Shown here piece by piece: positions 1 to 5,795 of a DNA stretch of 7,558 bases. Location of the stretch: contig DTYY01000248.1 of assembly GCA_012961645.1 (NCBI GenBank), forward strand, positions 1 to 7,558. The letters run 5' to 3'. The first letter of the stretch is position 1; the number at the start of each line of letters is the position of its first letter. The notes under the pieces are model-generated. The model saw only the letters and a list, made by a program, of their open reading frames with translations, ran no database searches and was not told the DNA's origin. This DNA comes from Methanosarcinales archaeon. GTDB lineage: Archaea > Halobacteriota > Methanosarcinia > Methanosarcinales > Methanogasteraceae. A program made the position numbers and the translations under genes.

Positions 1-278
1 GGATCGGCGTGTATGACCCGCATTTTGTTCTCTTTGATCAGCCGTTCGATGTCCCACCCGAACTGCCATGCGTTTCTGATCATCCGTGCAGGGCTTTCAT
101 CGAGTGTGACAAATATCCCGGGTTCTCCGTAATCTATGGCGCCCCTGTACAGATACTGGAGCCCGAGCGTCGTTTTCCCACAGCCAGGACCGCCCGTGAC
201 CAGGACGATATCGCCGCTGATGAAGCCACCCGAGGTGAGGTCATCAAGACCCTGAATACCTGTGAAAACCCTGCTCAT
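1..278 (-). CDS. KaiC-like RecA-superfamily ATPase (N-terminal 92 codons, partial)
   Basis: Read on the minus strand from the ATG at 278-276, the frame stays open to the window edge, so the C-terminal part is missing. The product begins with a KaiC-type opening (GLDDLTSGGF, residues 10-19) and has a clear Walker A motif GPGCGKTT at 30-37, then FVTLDES at 56-62, where the acidic pair D60-E61 sits at the position of the KaiC family's catalytic acidic residues. Walker B lies beyond the edge. Archaeal single-domain KaiC-like proteins are cytoplasmic ATPases; most have no defined role and they are not clock proteins. The start is chosen because it overlaps the stop of the upstream MetE-like gene as TAATG, and a GAGGG ribosome-binding site lies 9 bases upstream. 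The two genes are very probably one transcript with coupled translation. The family assignment is firm; the function is unknown. Confidence 0.9.
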   Translation of the reverse strand, partial: MSRVFTGIQGLDDLTSGGFISGDIVLVTGGPGCGKTTLGLQYLYRGAIDYGEPGIFVTLDESPARMIRNAWQFGWDIERLIKENKMRVIHAD

Positions 279-1297
279 TACGGCGAGCCCTCTCTGAACC
301 TGGTGATGCCGATACCTGTGTTTACAAGGAGTTTGTGCGCAAGATCCTGATACTGCCACGAGCCAAGCCCACAATCAGGTCCTGCGTATCGTATCATATC
401 TCCAAACTGCGCATAAGCCTGCCCAAGCCGTTTAGTAATCGTATCAGGCGTCTCCATCGACGTCACGATCTCGTCGAGCCTGGATGTCTCCTTCCACACA
501 TTGGTCTGGTATCGTTCGTTTAATTCGGCGGTCATGCCGAAGATGTCGGTTCTTGCCACGCCGACCCGCAGAAACGTGTCGTACTGCTCAAGATCGGTCT
601 TTTCGACCAGTTCGAGATAATCAGGGTTCGCTGCAGATTCCACGCCGACTACATTGATCGAATCAGACTCGCACGCGAACCTGTAATGCAGCGGTGAGTG
701 CAGGTGTATCTGCGTATCGACATCAGAGGATTTTGCTGAGATGTTGAGTGCATGGATGATCTCGTCGTCATCGAACATGATCCCTGGATTGATGCCGATG
801 CTCGGCTCATCGATGCTGATGAGCGCAACATCAAACGACGACTTCAGATCAGGCGCCCTCTTCACGAACCGATCGACGCTTCGTGCAAAGAGTTCGAGTA
901 TGTCGGAGTATTCGGTGCTGCCAAACTGCTTCAGATACAGTTCGATTGCGCCTGTGATGCAGACCCTGACCTTCAACCGCTCTCCATTCTCCTCGAGATA
1001 ATCCTTTGCTACCGGTTCGAGGAGTTGCAACTCGATCACATCTGCACAGTCTTCTTTTACGAGAAACGGCGCCTCAGCAGAGTAAGGATCATTGATGATC
1101 CCGAGAAACTGCTGATTCATGTCCTGAAACTGGGGGTACGCCGGTATCTCGACACCGGCAGCGATCTTCTGGCGCATGGCGTCACAGACGACCTCACCGA
1201 CATCATCATACCGTTTGTCTGCAAATGCTTGCCGCACACGGTCCTTCTCCCCCAGCGGAAGCGGATAACTTCCGATGTCATCGAATATGATATCCAT
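278..1297 (-). CDS. MetE-family (cobalamin-independent methionine synthase-like) protein with an altered zinc site
   Basis: 339 residues, the size of compact archaeal MetE-family proteins that correspond to the C-terminal catalytic barrel of bacterial MetE. Characterised relatives transfer a methyl group from a methylcorrinoid or pterin to homocysteine or another thiol bound by zinc. Visible landmarks are IGSYP at 8-12 (N-terminal thiol-substrate loop), IDEPSIG at 162-168, IHLHSP at 197-202, VVGVES at 216-221 with E220, and GPDCG at 306-310 with C309. In MetE the zinc ligands are His, Cys (as HxC), Glu and Cys. Here a His (H200 or H198), E220 and C309 are present, but the HxC cysteine is replaced (HLHSP). 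The thiol acceptor and methyl donor are therefore uncertain, and methionine synthesis should not be assumed. The gene is first in a leftward pair with the KaiC-like ATPase (TAATG overlap). No Shine-Dalgarno sequence precedes the ATG, so the mRNA may be nearly leaderless. Confidence 0.85.
   Translation of the reverse strand: MDIIFDDIGSYPLPLGEKDRVRQAFADKRYDDVGEVVCDAMRQKIAAGVEIPAYPQFQDMNQQFLGIINDPYSAEAPFLVKEDCADVIELQLLEPVAKDYLEENGERLKVRVCITGAIELYLKQFGSTEYSDILELFARSVDRFVKRAPDLKSSFDVALISIDEPSIGINPGIMFDDDEIIHALNISAKSSDVDTQIHLHSPLHYRFACESDSINVVGVESAANPDYLELVEKTDLEQYDTFLRVGVARTDIFGMTAELNERYQTNVWKETSRLDEIVTSMETPDTITKRLGQAYAQFGDMIRYAGPDCGLGSWQYQDLAHKLLVNTGIGITRFREGSP
288..292 (-). promoter_or_regulatory. 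Ribosome-binding site of the KaiC-like gene
   Basis: Minus-strand GAGGG lies 9 bases before the ATG at 278, inside the last codons of the upstream gene. It supports re-initiation at the TAATG junction. Confidence 0.5.
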
Positions 1298-1304
1298 GAT
1301 ATCA
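1288..1304. repeat. Inverted repeat centred on the MetE-like start codon
   Basis: The arms TGATATC (1288-1294) and GATATCA (1298-1304) are perfect 7-base inverted repeats whose 3-base centre (1295-1297) is the start codon of the MetE-like gene. It could act as an operator or as an RNA hairpin that presents the ATG in a loop. Function is inferred from position only. Confidence 0.5.
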
Positions 1305-1323
1305 ATTTATGTGCATTTTGGTG

Positions 1324-1331
1324 ATGTAAAT
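1324..1331 (-). promoter_or_regulatory. Candidate TATA box for the MetE-like/KaiC-like pair
   Basis: Minus-strand ATTTACAT is centred about 30 bases upstream of the ATG. With usual archaeal spacing, transcription would start a few bases before the ATG, which agrees with the lack of a Shine-Dalgarno sequence. The match to the TATA consensus is moderate. Confidence 0.35.
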
Positions 1332-1658
1332 CTATCGGAGGGCTGCCCCCCCGGGTTTACTGCGATCGTCAGAACATTGCAGTTTTTTTACGACCACCAT
1401 AAACTATGAAATAATTTGATTGAGTTAACTTCACTAAAATGGTTCAGGCAGGTTGTGCGAAACGTTGGAATCTGGTTATTTTACTGATGGAAGGTGTGTA
1501 TTTTTGGCTGGTTTGAGAGCTAGCTGGTTTTGGAAGCACTACATATCTCAAAAACTTATTTACGGATAGATATGGCGTAATAATTTTGTTTTATGAGAGA
1601 AATAGACTTTTAAATCATGGAATTACAGCCAACTTCTGGAAGGTTGTTGATGGGAAAG

Positions 1659-1666
1659 TTATTTAT
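1659..1666 (+). promoter_or_regulatory. Candidate TATA box for the SpeD-like gene
   Basis: TTATTTAT, preceded by purine-rich GGGAAAG, would place the transcription start near 1687-1692 and give a short leader carrying the Shine-Dalgarno site at 1694. An alternative box, TTTTAAAT at 1608-1615, would give a leader of about 70 bases. I cannot decide between them. Confidence 0.35.
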
Positions 1667-1693
1667 GTTAAGAATCCAATAAGATACGAATTC

Positions 1694-1699
1694 GGAGGT
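1694..1699 (+). promoter_or_regulatory. Strong Shine-Dalgarno site of the SpeD-like gene
   Basis: GGAGGT, a perfect match to the archaeal anti-Shine-Dalgarno sequence, lies 7 bases before the ATG at 1707. It fixes that start over the in-frame ATG two codons later. Confidence 0.8.
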
Positions 1700-1706
1700 A
1701 AAAAGC

Positions 1707-2099
1707 ATGCCTATGGAAAGAGACCTGATAAAAGAGGCTTATGACAAGGAACGAGCATGGGGTCTGCTCACTGCCATCGACATCCATGAATGCAATCCAG
1801 ATAAGATACGGAATGAAGCCACCATAAAGCAGTTCATCTACGAATTATGTGAATTTATCAAGATGAAACGATACAGAGATTGCATGGTGGTGCGTTTCGG
1901 AGAGGGGGATATGGTCGGGTATTCAGCGGTTCAGTTGATTGAGACGTCTCTAATATCTGCGCACTTCGTGGATGTGTCCTCGAATGGGTACATCGACATA
2001 TTCAGCTGCAAATATTATCGTCCGGAAGATGCTTTTACCTTCTGTAAGAACTTCTTTGAGGCAAAAGATGCAAAATATAACTATTTACTGAGGGTATGA
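1707..2099 (+). CDS. S-adenosylmethionine decarboxylase (SpeD)-like pyruvoyl-family protein
   Basis: 130 residues, about the length of bacterial/archaeal class 1 AdoMet decarboxylases. The SpeD fold signature is visible: a first strand GLLTAIDIHEC (19-29), then ETSLISAH (79-86) and YIDIFSCK (95-102). The expected catalytic set is present as Ser81, His86 and Cys101. The Ser-to-His spacing (5) and His-to-Cys spacing (15) equal those of Thermotoga maritima SpeD (Ser63, His68, Cys83). The usual Glu-Ser cleavage site is altered: the residue before Ser81 is Thr80, with Glu79 one place earlier, and Leu82 replaces the usual His. Canonical SpeD self-cleaves to a pyruvoyl enzyme that makes decarboxylated AdoMet for polyamines. 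Some SpeD homologues are known to have become arginine or ornithine decarboxylases, so the substrate here is open. The gene appears to be a single transcription unit, divergent from the MetE-like gene; no spermidine synthase is in the window. Confidence 0.8.
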   Translation: MPMERDLIKEAYDKERAWGLLTAIDIHECNPDKIRNEATIKQFIYELCEFIKMKRYRDCMVVRFGEGDMVGYSAVQLIETSLISAHFVDVSSNGYIDIFSCKYYRPEDAFTFCKNFFEAKDAKYNYLLRV

Positions 2100-2226
2100 A
2101 GTATGAATGTGGTGATGTCAGAAGTGGTGTTGCATCGATGTATTTATCATGGAAAGCTCCACCATGGTGTGCTGTGAAGTGGCTGAAATCGTGTTGCATG
2201 ATGTCGGTTACAACAACAAAAATTTG

Positions 2227-2259
2227 GGTCAGCAGCCAGGGATGTGGGTAGCCCTGACC
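2227..2259. repeat. Inverted repeat just upstream of the HdrD-like gene promoter
   Basis: GGTCAG (2227-2232) and CTGACC (2254-2259) can pair; alternatively CAGGG (2237-2241) pairs with CCCTG (2252-2256) around a 10-base loop. It ends a few bases before the BRE/TATA of the next gene, so it could be an operator or a weak terminator of the SpeD-like gene. No T-run follows. Confidence 0.3.
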
Positions 2260-2262
2260 TAT

Positions 2263-2278
2263 CGAAACGCTTTAATAG
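2263..2278 (+). promoter_or_regulatory. BRE/TATA promoter of the HdrD-like gene
   Basis: Purine-rich CGAAACGC followed by TTTAATAG (2271-2278) fits an archaeal BRE plus TATA box. The expected start of transcription is about 2298-2303, giving a leader of about 25 bases that includes the Shine-Dalgarno site at 2312. Confidence 0.6.
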
Positions 2279-2311
2279 TACCCAAGCGGTACATTCAAAC
2301 AGATGACAGGC

Positions 2312-2316
2312 AGGTG
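2312..2316 (+). promoter_or_regulatory. Shine-Dalgarno site of the HdrD-like gene
   Basis: AGGTG lies 8 bases before the ATG at 2325 and supports that start over any upstream frame in the 2100-2324 spacer. Confidence 0.6.
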
Positions 2317-2324
2317 TTTGCTTC

Positions 2325-3365
2325 ATGTCCAACATACAAAAATGTTACCAGTGTGGACTGTGCACCGGAATATGTCCGATGCGAATGGTCTCAAAGATGT
2401 CGCCAAGGAACGCGATATATAGCAATAACATCTATGACATACCGACAAATGATGTCTGGCAGTGTCTGACATGCGAACTATGTTCATCGCAGTGTCCACA
2501 GGGTGTTTCGTTCTCTGATTTTGCGTTAGAAGAAAGGATTGGAAAGACTCTGGCAGATGTCCCTCACGAAGGAGTTTTCTCGAGCATTTCAGACCTTATG
2601 TCGATGCTGGATGCGGGCAAGGTGACCCTCTTGGAGGGTGCGGAAAAATCCTCTTACGGCTATTTCCCGGGATGTCTCGACTTCCACAATCTGTTTTTTG
2701 GTCTGGATGATGTGGATTTCACAGAGATTGCAGAATCGAGCCTGAAACTGCTGAAACACAAAGGAATCGATCCGATGGTTATGCAGATGAAATGCTGCGG
2801 TCACGATCAGTTGTGGCAGGGAAACAAAGAGCTTTTTGACCGATTGGTTGAATATAATACCAAATATATTGAGGAGAGCGGGATCGATACCCTGATCGTG
2901 AGCTGTGCCGAGTGTTACCGGACGCTTAAGAAAGATTATGATCTCGATGTCGAGGTCAAGCATATATCAGAGCTGCTTGGTGATGTGGAGTTTGATGCAA
3001 AATCGGATGCGACGGTGACATATCATGACGCGTGCCGTCTTGGACGGCACTGCGGTGTGTATGATGCTCCGCGAGAATCGCTGTCAAATGCCGGCATAAA
3101 TATCGTCGAGATGAAACATTCGAGAAAGGATTCGAGATGCTGCGGAGTCAGTTCGCTGATGAACTGCAATGAGATTACCAAGGCGCTGCGTGTCACACGG
3201 ATGAACGAGGCTGAGGATACAGGCGCATCAGCGATGGTAACGTCCTGCCCCAAATGTCTGGCGCATTTCAACTGTCTGAAGAAGGATGAATCAACAGATT
3301 ACAAATTCGAGGTGGTCGATCTTTCGGTGCTGCTGGCACGGCAACTGAATGGCAATCAGAAATGA
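2325..3365 (+). CDS. HdrD/GlpC-type (HdrC-HdrB-like fused) iron-sulfur oxidoreductase
   Basis: 346 residues, soluble, no membrane segment. The N-terminus carries two ferredoxin-type [4Fe-4S] motifs: C7-x2-C10-x2-C13-x3-C17-P and C47-x2-C50-x2-C53-x3-C57-P. Two CCG domains follow, each with a full cysteine set: C117, C157-C158, C194/C197, and C237, C272-C273, C308/C311. These spacings fit or nearly fit the CCG pattern (CX31-39CCX35-36CXXC) of heterodisulfide reductase. The layout is that of HdrD, or of HdrC fused to HdrB, but it is shorter than typical HdrD (about 400 residues). By family, such proteins move electrons between ferredoxin-type clusters and a thiol/disulfide or an organic acid dehydrogenase. 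No HdrE, HdrA, flavoprotein or dehydrogenase partner is next to it, so the real substrate (CoM-S-S-CoB or another) is unknown. The gene has its own promoter, and its last 17 bases overlap trm5. Confidence 0.88.
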   Translation: MSNIQKCYQCGLCTGICPMRMVSKMSPRNAIYSNNIYDIPTNDVWQCLTCELCSSQCPQGVSFSDFALEERIGKTLADVPHEGVFSSISDLMSMLDAGKVTLLEGAEKSSYGYFPGCLDFHNLFFGLDDVDFTEIAESSLKLLKHKGIDPMVMQMKCCGHDQLWQGNKELFDRLVEYNTKYIEESGIDTLIVSCAECYRTLKKDYDLDVEVKHISELLGDVEFDAKSDATVTYHDACRLGRHCGVYDAPRESLSNAGINIVEMKHSRKDSRCCGVSSLMNCNEITKALRVTRMNEAEDTGASAMVTSCPKCLAHFNCLKKDESTDYKFEVVDLSVLLARQLNGNQK

Positions 3366-4365
3366 AAGGTTCAGGTGTGTACGGGTAGCAAGATCAGACG
3401 GTGAAAGAGTGCGCCGCGCACTGGCTGAGGCAGGCGCACTCCAGAGAGATGCAGTGATCCAGAGAGATGCCGATCATCTGTATCTTCCGATCAAGCACGG
3501 GATCAGCATAGAAGAGAGCTTTCCAGACCTCAGAGCAGGCATTGAATACAGAGAGTTTGAGCGCAGGGTGGAACCATCATTCGAGGAGATCCTTGGGTTC
3601 ACCCCATCGTATGAGGTGATCGGTGATATTGCGATCATCGATGCCGAAGATTCCGATGAGGCTGGAAGAATCGCTGATGCGATCCTTCTGATGCACGGGA
3701 ACGTGTCGACCATCATTGCGGCGTTGACCGATGTGCATGGCGAGTTTCGGGTCAGGGACTTTCGTGTGATAGCAGGCAAGCCCGATACAGAGACCGTGCA
3801 TAAGGAGTATGGCTGCCGGTATGAGGTCGATCTTGCGCGCGTCTACTTCACGCCGAGGCTTGCAACCGAGCGCAAACGCATAGCAGACCAGGTCCGCGAA
3901 GACGATGTTGTCGTCGACATGTTTGCAGGCGTCGGTCCTTTCAGCATACTTGCTGCGAAATCAGCCAGATATGTGATTGCAATCGACAAAAACCCGGTGG
4001 CAATCGAGTATCTGCAGAAGAACGCACGGTTGAATTCGGTAAATAACATAAAAATCCTCTGTGGTGATGTGCGGGACGTGGCATCCGATCTGCGCGATGC
4101 AGCTGACCATATAATTATGAATCTGCCGCATTCGGCGCATGAGTTCCTTGACTGTGCGCTAACGATCATAAAACCAGGCGGCATCATCCATTACTACGAT
4201 ATCAGACCGGAGGAGGACCTGTTTGAGGGTGCACAGGAGACGATTGCGCGTGCTGCGGATATGCGCGGCATGACCACGCGTCTCCTGGATAAGCGGGTCG
4301 TCAGATCATACTCGCCGCACCGATACAATGTTGCGCTGGATGTGGAGATCTGTCCCCGGTCATAA
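3349..4365 (+). CDS. trm5: tRNA (guanine(37)-N1)-methyltransferase Trm5
   Basis: 338 residues, close to archaeal Trm5b (about 336 in Methanocaldococcus). The enzyme uses AdoMet to make m1G37 next to the anticodon, which prevents +1 frameshifting and, in many archaea, supplies the precursor of wyosine. A small N-terminal D1 domain (about 1-65, tRNA-elbow binding) precedes the D2/D3 catalytic part. Visible motifs are YFTPRLATER (166-175), the AdoMet loop DMFAGVGPF (190-198), AIDKNP (211-216) and NLPHSAHEFL (258-267), the Trm5 version of the N-x-P catalytic loop. The start overlaps the HdrD-like gene by 17 bases with no clear Shine-Dalgarno site, so translation is probably coupled. An 18-base tandem duplication sits in the D1-coding part. 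The Trm5 call is firm; the Trm5b subtype is likely rather than proven. Confidence 0.92.
   Translation: MAIRNERFRCVRVARSDGERVRRALAEAGALQRDAVIQRDADHLYLPIKHGISIEESFPDLRAGIEYREFERRVEPSFEEILGFTPSYEVIGDIAIIDAEDSDEAGRIADAILLMHGNVSTIIAALTDVHGEFRVRDFRVIAGKPDTETVHKEYGCRYEVDLARVYFTPRLATERKRIADQVREDDVVVDMFAGVGPFSILAAKSARYVIAIDKNPVAIEYLQKNARLNSVNNIKILCGDVRDVASDLRDAADHIIMNLPHSAHEFLDCALTIIKPGGIIHYYDIRPEEDLFEGAQETIARAADMRGMTTRLLDKRVVRSYSPHRYNVALDVEICPRS
3441..3470 (+). repeat. Short tandem duplication inside trm5
   Basis: CCAGAGAGATGC occurs at 3441-3452 and again at 3459-3470, a period of 18 bases or six codons. The protein shows it as QRDA repeated (residues 32-35 and 38-41). Confidence 0.75.
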
Positions 4366-4368
4366 ATT
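4361..4368 (+). promoter_or_regulatory. Candidate TATA box for the MFS gene
   Basis: CATAAATT overlaps the trm5 stop codon and lies about 35 bases before the MFS ATG. Transcription would start very near the ATG. The gap of only 34 bases to trm5 also allows read-through, so an independent promoter is uncertain. Confidence 0.35.
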
Positions 4369-4370
4369 GA

Positions 4371-4396
4371 GATAGAAAGAATATTAGAGTGGAACT
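4371..4396 (+). repeat. Copy 1 of a 26-base diverged repeat, upstream of the MFS gene
   Basis: This stretch matches 7315-7340 at 21 of 26 positions without gaps. The shared core is GATAG, then AATATTAGA nine bases into the element, then TG and a final ACT. Both copies lie in the short gap before a membrane-protein gene, so a common regulatory site is possible. Confidence 0.4.
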
Positions 4397-4399
4397 TGG

Positions 4400-5791
4400 A
4401 TGATCGCAAACAACCACAGCATTTCAAAGGACGATTCAAAGAGATCGGCTCTACTGGTGGCTACACTGGCATCGTTCCTGACCCCTTTTATGGGCGCTTC
4501 GGTAAATCTGGCACTTCCCGCCATTGAGCTTGAATTTGCCATCGACGCAATTCTATTAAGCTGGGTACAGACATCCTATCTGCTGGCTGCCGCGTTATTT
4601 CTGGTACCCTTCGGAAAGATCGCCGACATATACGGAAGGAAGAGGATCTTCACCTACGGCATATCAATCTTCACGGTCTCGTCGTTCCTTTCGGCGGTAT
4701 CGACCTCTGCTCTTATGCTCATTGCGTTCAGGGTACTGCAGGGGATGGGGAGTGCAATGATCTTCGGCACAGGAGTTGCTATAATCACATCGGTCTTTCC
4801 TGTGGGAGAACGGGGCAGGGCACTCGGGATCAACGTTGCAGCGGTGTATCTGGGACTGACCCTGGGACCGTTCCTGGGCGGGTTTCTGACCCAACACTTT
4901 GGCTGGAGGAGCATCTTTTTGTTGCTCATCCCTCTTGGATTGATATCGATCGTTCTGATCATCTGGAAACTGAAAGGGGAATGGGCAGACGCGCGGGGTG
5001 AGGCATTCGACCTCACCGGTTCTGTCATATACGGCATCACCATCATCTCGGTGATGTATGGTCTTTCCCTGCTGCCCGACATGTCTGGTGCCGGGCTCAT
5101 CCTGACCGGATTGACGGGTCTGGTGGTGTTCATCTACTGGGAGATGAGGGTTGAACATCCGGTACTGGATATGGGGCTCTTCAGATACAACAGGGTGTTT
5201 ACCCTGTCGAATCTTGCGGCACTGATCAATTATTCCGCGACCTTTGCCCTAACCTTCCTGTTGAGCCTGTATCTGCAGAAGATCAAGGGGCTGGACCCGC
5301 AGAGTGCAGGCGCGGTCCTGATCGCCCAGCCTTTCGTGATGTTTGTCTTCTCACCCCTTGCAGGCAAGCTCTCAGATAGAATAGAACCGAGGATCGTGGC
5401 ATCCGCTGGCATGGCAATCACCACCATGGCACTGATGCTTTTTACGTTCCTTGATGAGAACTCCACATTTTACTTTATAGTTGGGAGTCTGATCATCCTT
5501 GGTTTCGGTCTTGCCCTGTTCTCGTCTCCAAATACCAACGCGATCATGAGCTCAGTTGAGAAACGGTTCTATGGGATAGCATCTGGAACACTGGGTACCA
5601 TGCGCCTGGTCGGGCAGATGTTGAGCATGGGTATTGCCATGCTGCTATTTGCCCTATTCATCGGAAGGGTCCAGATCACACCCGAGAACTACCAGTTTTT
5701 CATGAGAAGCATGGAGACCGCATTTGTGATCTTTACAGCCCTCTGTTTTGCAGGTATATTCGCCTCCCTGGCAAGGGGAAGGGTCAGATGA
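4400..5791 (+). CDS. MFS drug/solute exporter, DHA2 (EmrB/QacA) 14-TM type
   Basis: 463 residues, mostly hydrophobic helices, the usual length for 14-helix DHA2 transporters, which export small molecules by proton antiport at the cell membrane. Motif A is seen as GKIADIYGRKR (72-82) between TM2 and TM3, motif B as RVLQGMGSAM (111-120) in TM4, and the antiporter motif C as GLTLGPFLGG (152-161) in TM5. The TM1 motif reads SVNLALPAI and lacks the acidic residue often found before it in QacA-type pumps, so charge coupling may differ. The substrate cannot be inferred. The start gives a hydrophilic N-terminus of about 15 residues before TM1; no good Shine-Dalgarno site is present. It lies 34 bases after trm5 and may be part of that unit. 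An 18-base palindrome follows its stop. Confidence 0.88.
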   Translation: MIANNHSISKDDSKRSALLVATLASFLTPFMGASVNLALPAIELEFAIDAILLSWVQTSYLLAAALFLVPFGKIADIYGRKRIFTYGISIFTVSSFLSAVSTSALMLIAFRVLQGMGSAMIFGTGVAIITSVFPVGERGRALGINVAAVYLGLTLGPFLGGFLTQHFGWRSIFLLLIPLGLISIVLIIWKLKGEWADARGEAFDLTGSVIYGITIISVMYGLSLLPDMSGAGLILTGLTGLVVFIYWEMRVEHPVLDMGLFRYNRVFTLSNLAALINYSATFALTFLLSLYLQKIKGLDPQSAGAVLIAQPFVMFVFSPLAGKLSDRIEPRIVASAGMAITTMALMLFTFLDENSTFYFIVGSLIILGFGLALFSSPNTNAIMSSVEKRFYGIASGTLGTMRLVGQMLSMGIAMLLFALFIGRVQITPENYQFFMRSMETAFVIFTALCFAGIFASLARGRVR

Positions 5792-5795
5792 ACGG

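Larger units (their letters stand above)
1298..1706. other. AT-rich divergent intergenic region (409 bases)
   Basis: This spacer separates the leftward MetE-like gene from the rightward SpeD-like gene. It is visibly richer in A and T than the flanking genes, apart from a run of seven C at 1346-1352. I see candidate TATA boxes at both ends, a weak 5-base inverted repeat (1359-1363 and 1379-1383) followed by seven T at 1383-1389, and a coding-like reading frame (separate entry). I see no tRNA, rRNA, CRISPR or transposon ends. Confidence 0.7.
1439..1744 (+). pseudogene. Possible decayed ORF upstream of the SpeD-like gene, unrecognised
   Basis: One frame reads from an ATG at 1439 for 25 codons to a TGA at 1514-1516, then stays open for 75 further codons (1517-1741) to a TGA at 1742-1744, overlapping the start of the SpeD-like gene in another frame. 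The second part has no ATG, but its composition looks protein-like, for example TDRYGVIILFYERN and FWKVVDGKVIYVKNPIRYEF. In such AT-rich DNA a 75-codon open stretch is not expected often. I do not recognise the family. It may be the remnant of a gene broken by the TGA, or chance. No ribosome-binding site supports it as a working gene. Confidence 0.25.

Noticed and set aside
9..350. Plus-strand ORF of 113 codons
   Set aside because: It is antisense to the KaiC-like gene, whose minus-strand frame carries a clear Walker A motif, and it has no recognisable domain or ribosome-binding site.
752..1324. Plus-strand ORF of 190 codons opposite the MetE-like gene
   Set aside because: Long antisense shadow; the minus frame has the MetE motifs IGSYP, IDEP and GPDCG, while this one shows no family features.
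1359..1389. Inverted repeat followed by seven T, like an intrinsic terminator
   Set aside because: The stem is only five base pairs with a 15-base loop, and no recognised rightward gene ends there.
2103..2177. 24-codon ORF right after the SpeD-like gene
   Set aside because: Short, no Shine-Dalgarno site, low-information composition; nothing beyond chance supports it.
2111..2211. C/D-box-like TGATG and CTGA words in the spacer
   Set aside because: The boxes are imperfect and no consistent box C/D' spacing or guide region could be seen.
2149..2469. Plus-strand ORF of 106 codons before and over the HdrD-like start
   Set aside because: It overlaps the cysteine motifs of the HdrD-like gene in another frame and has no family features. 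The promoter and Shine-Dalgarno site at 2271 and 2312 lie inside it and serve the ATG at 2325.
4654..5158. Two minus-strand ORFs of about 160 codons inside the MFS gene
   Set aside because: Shadows of a hydrophobic membrane-protein gene; their products are rich in Pro, Arg and Ser with no domain.
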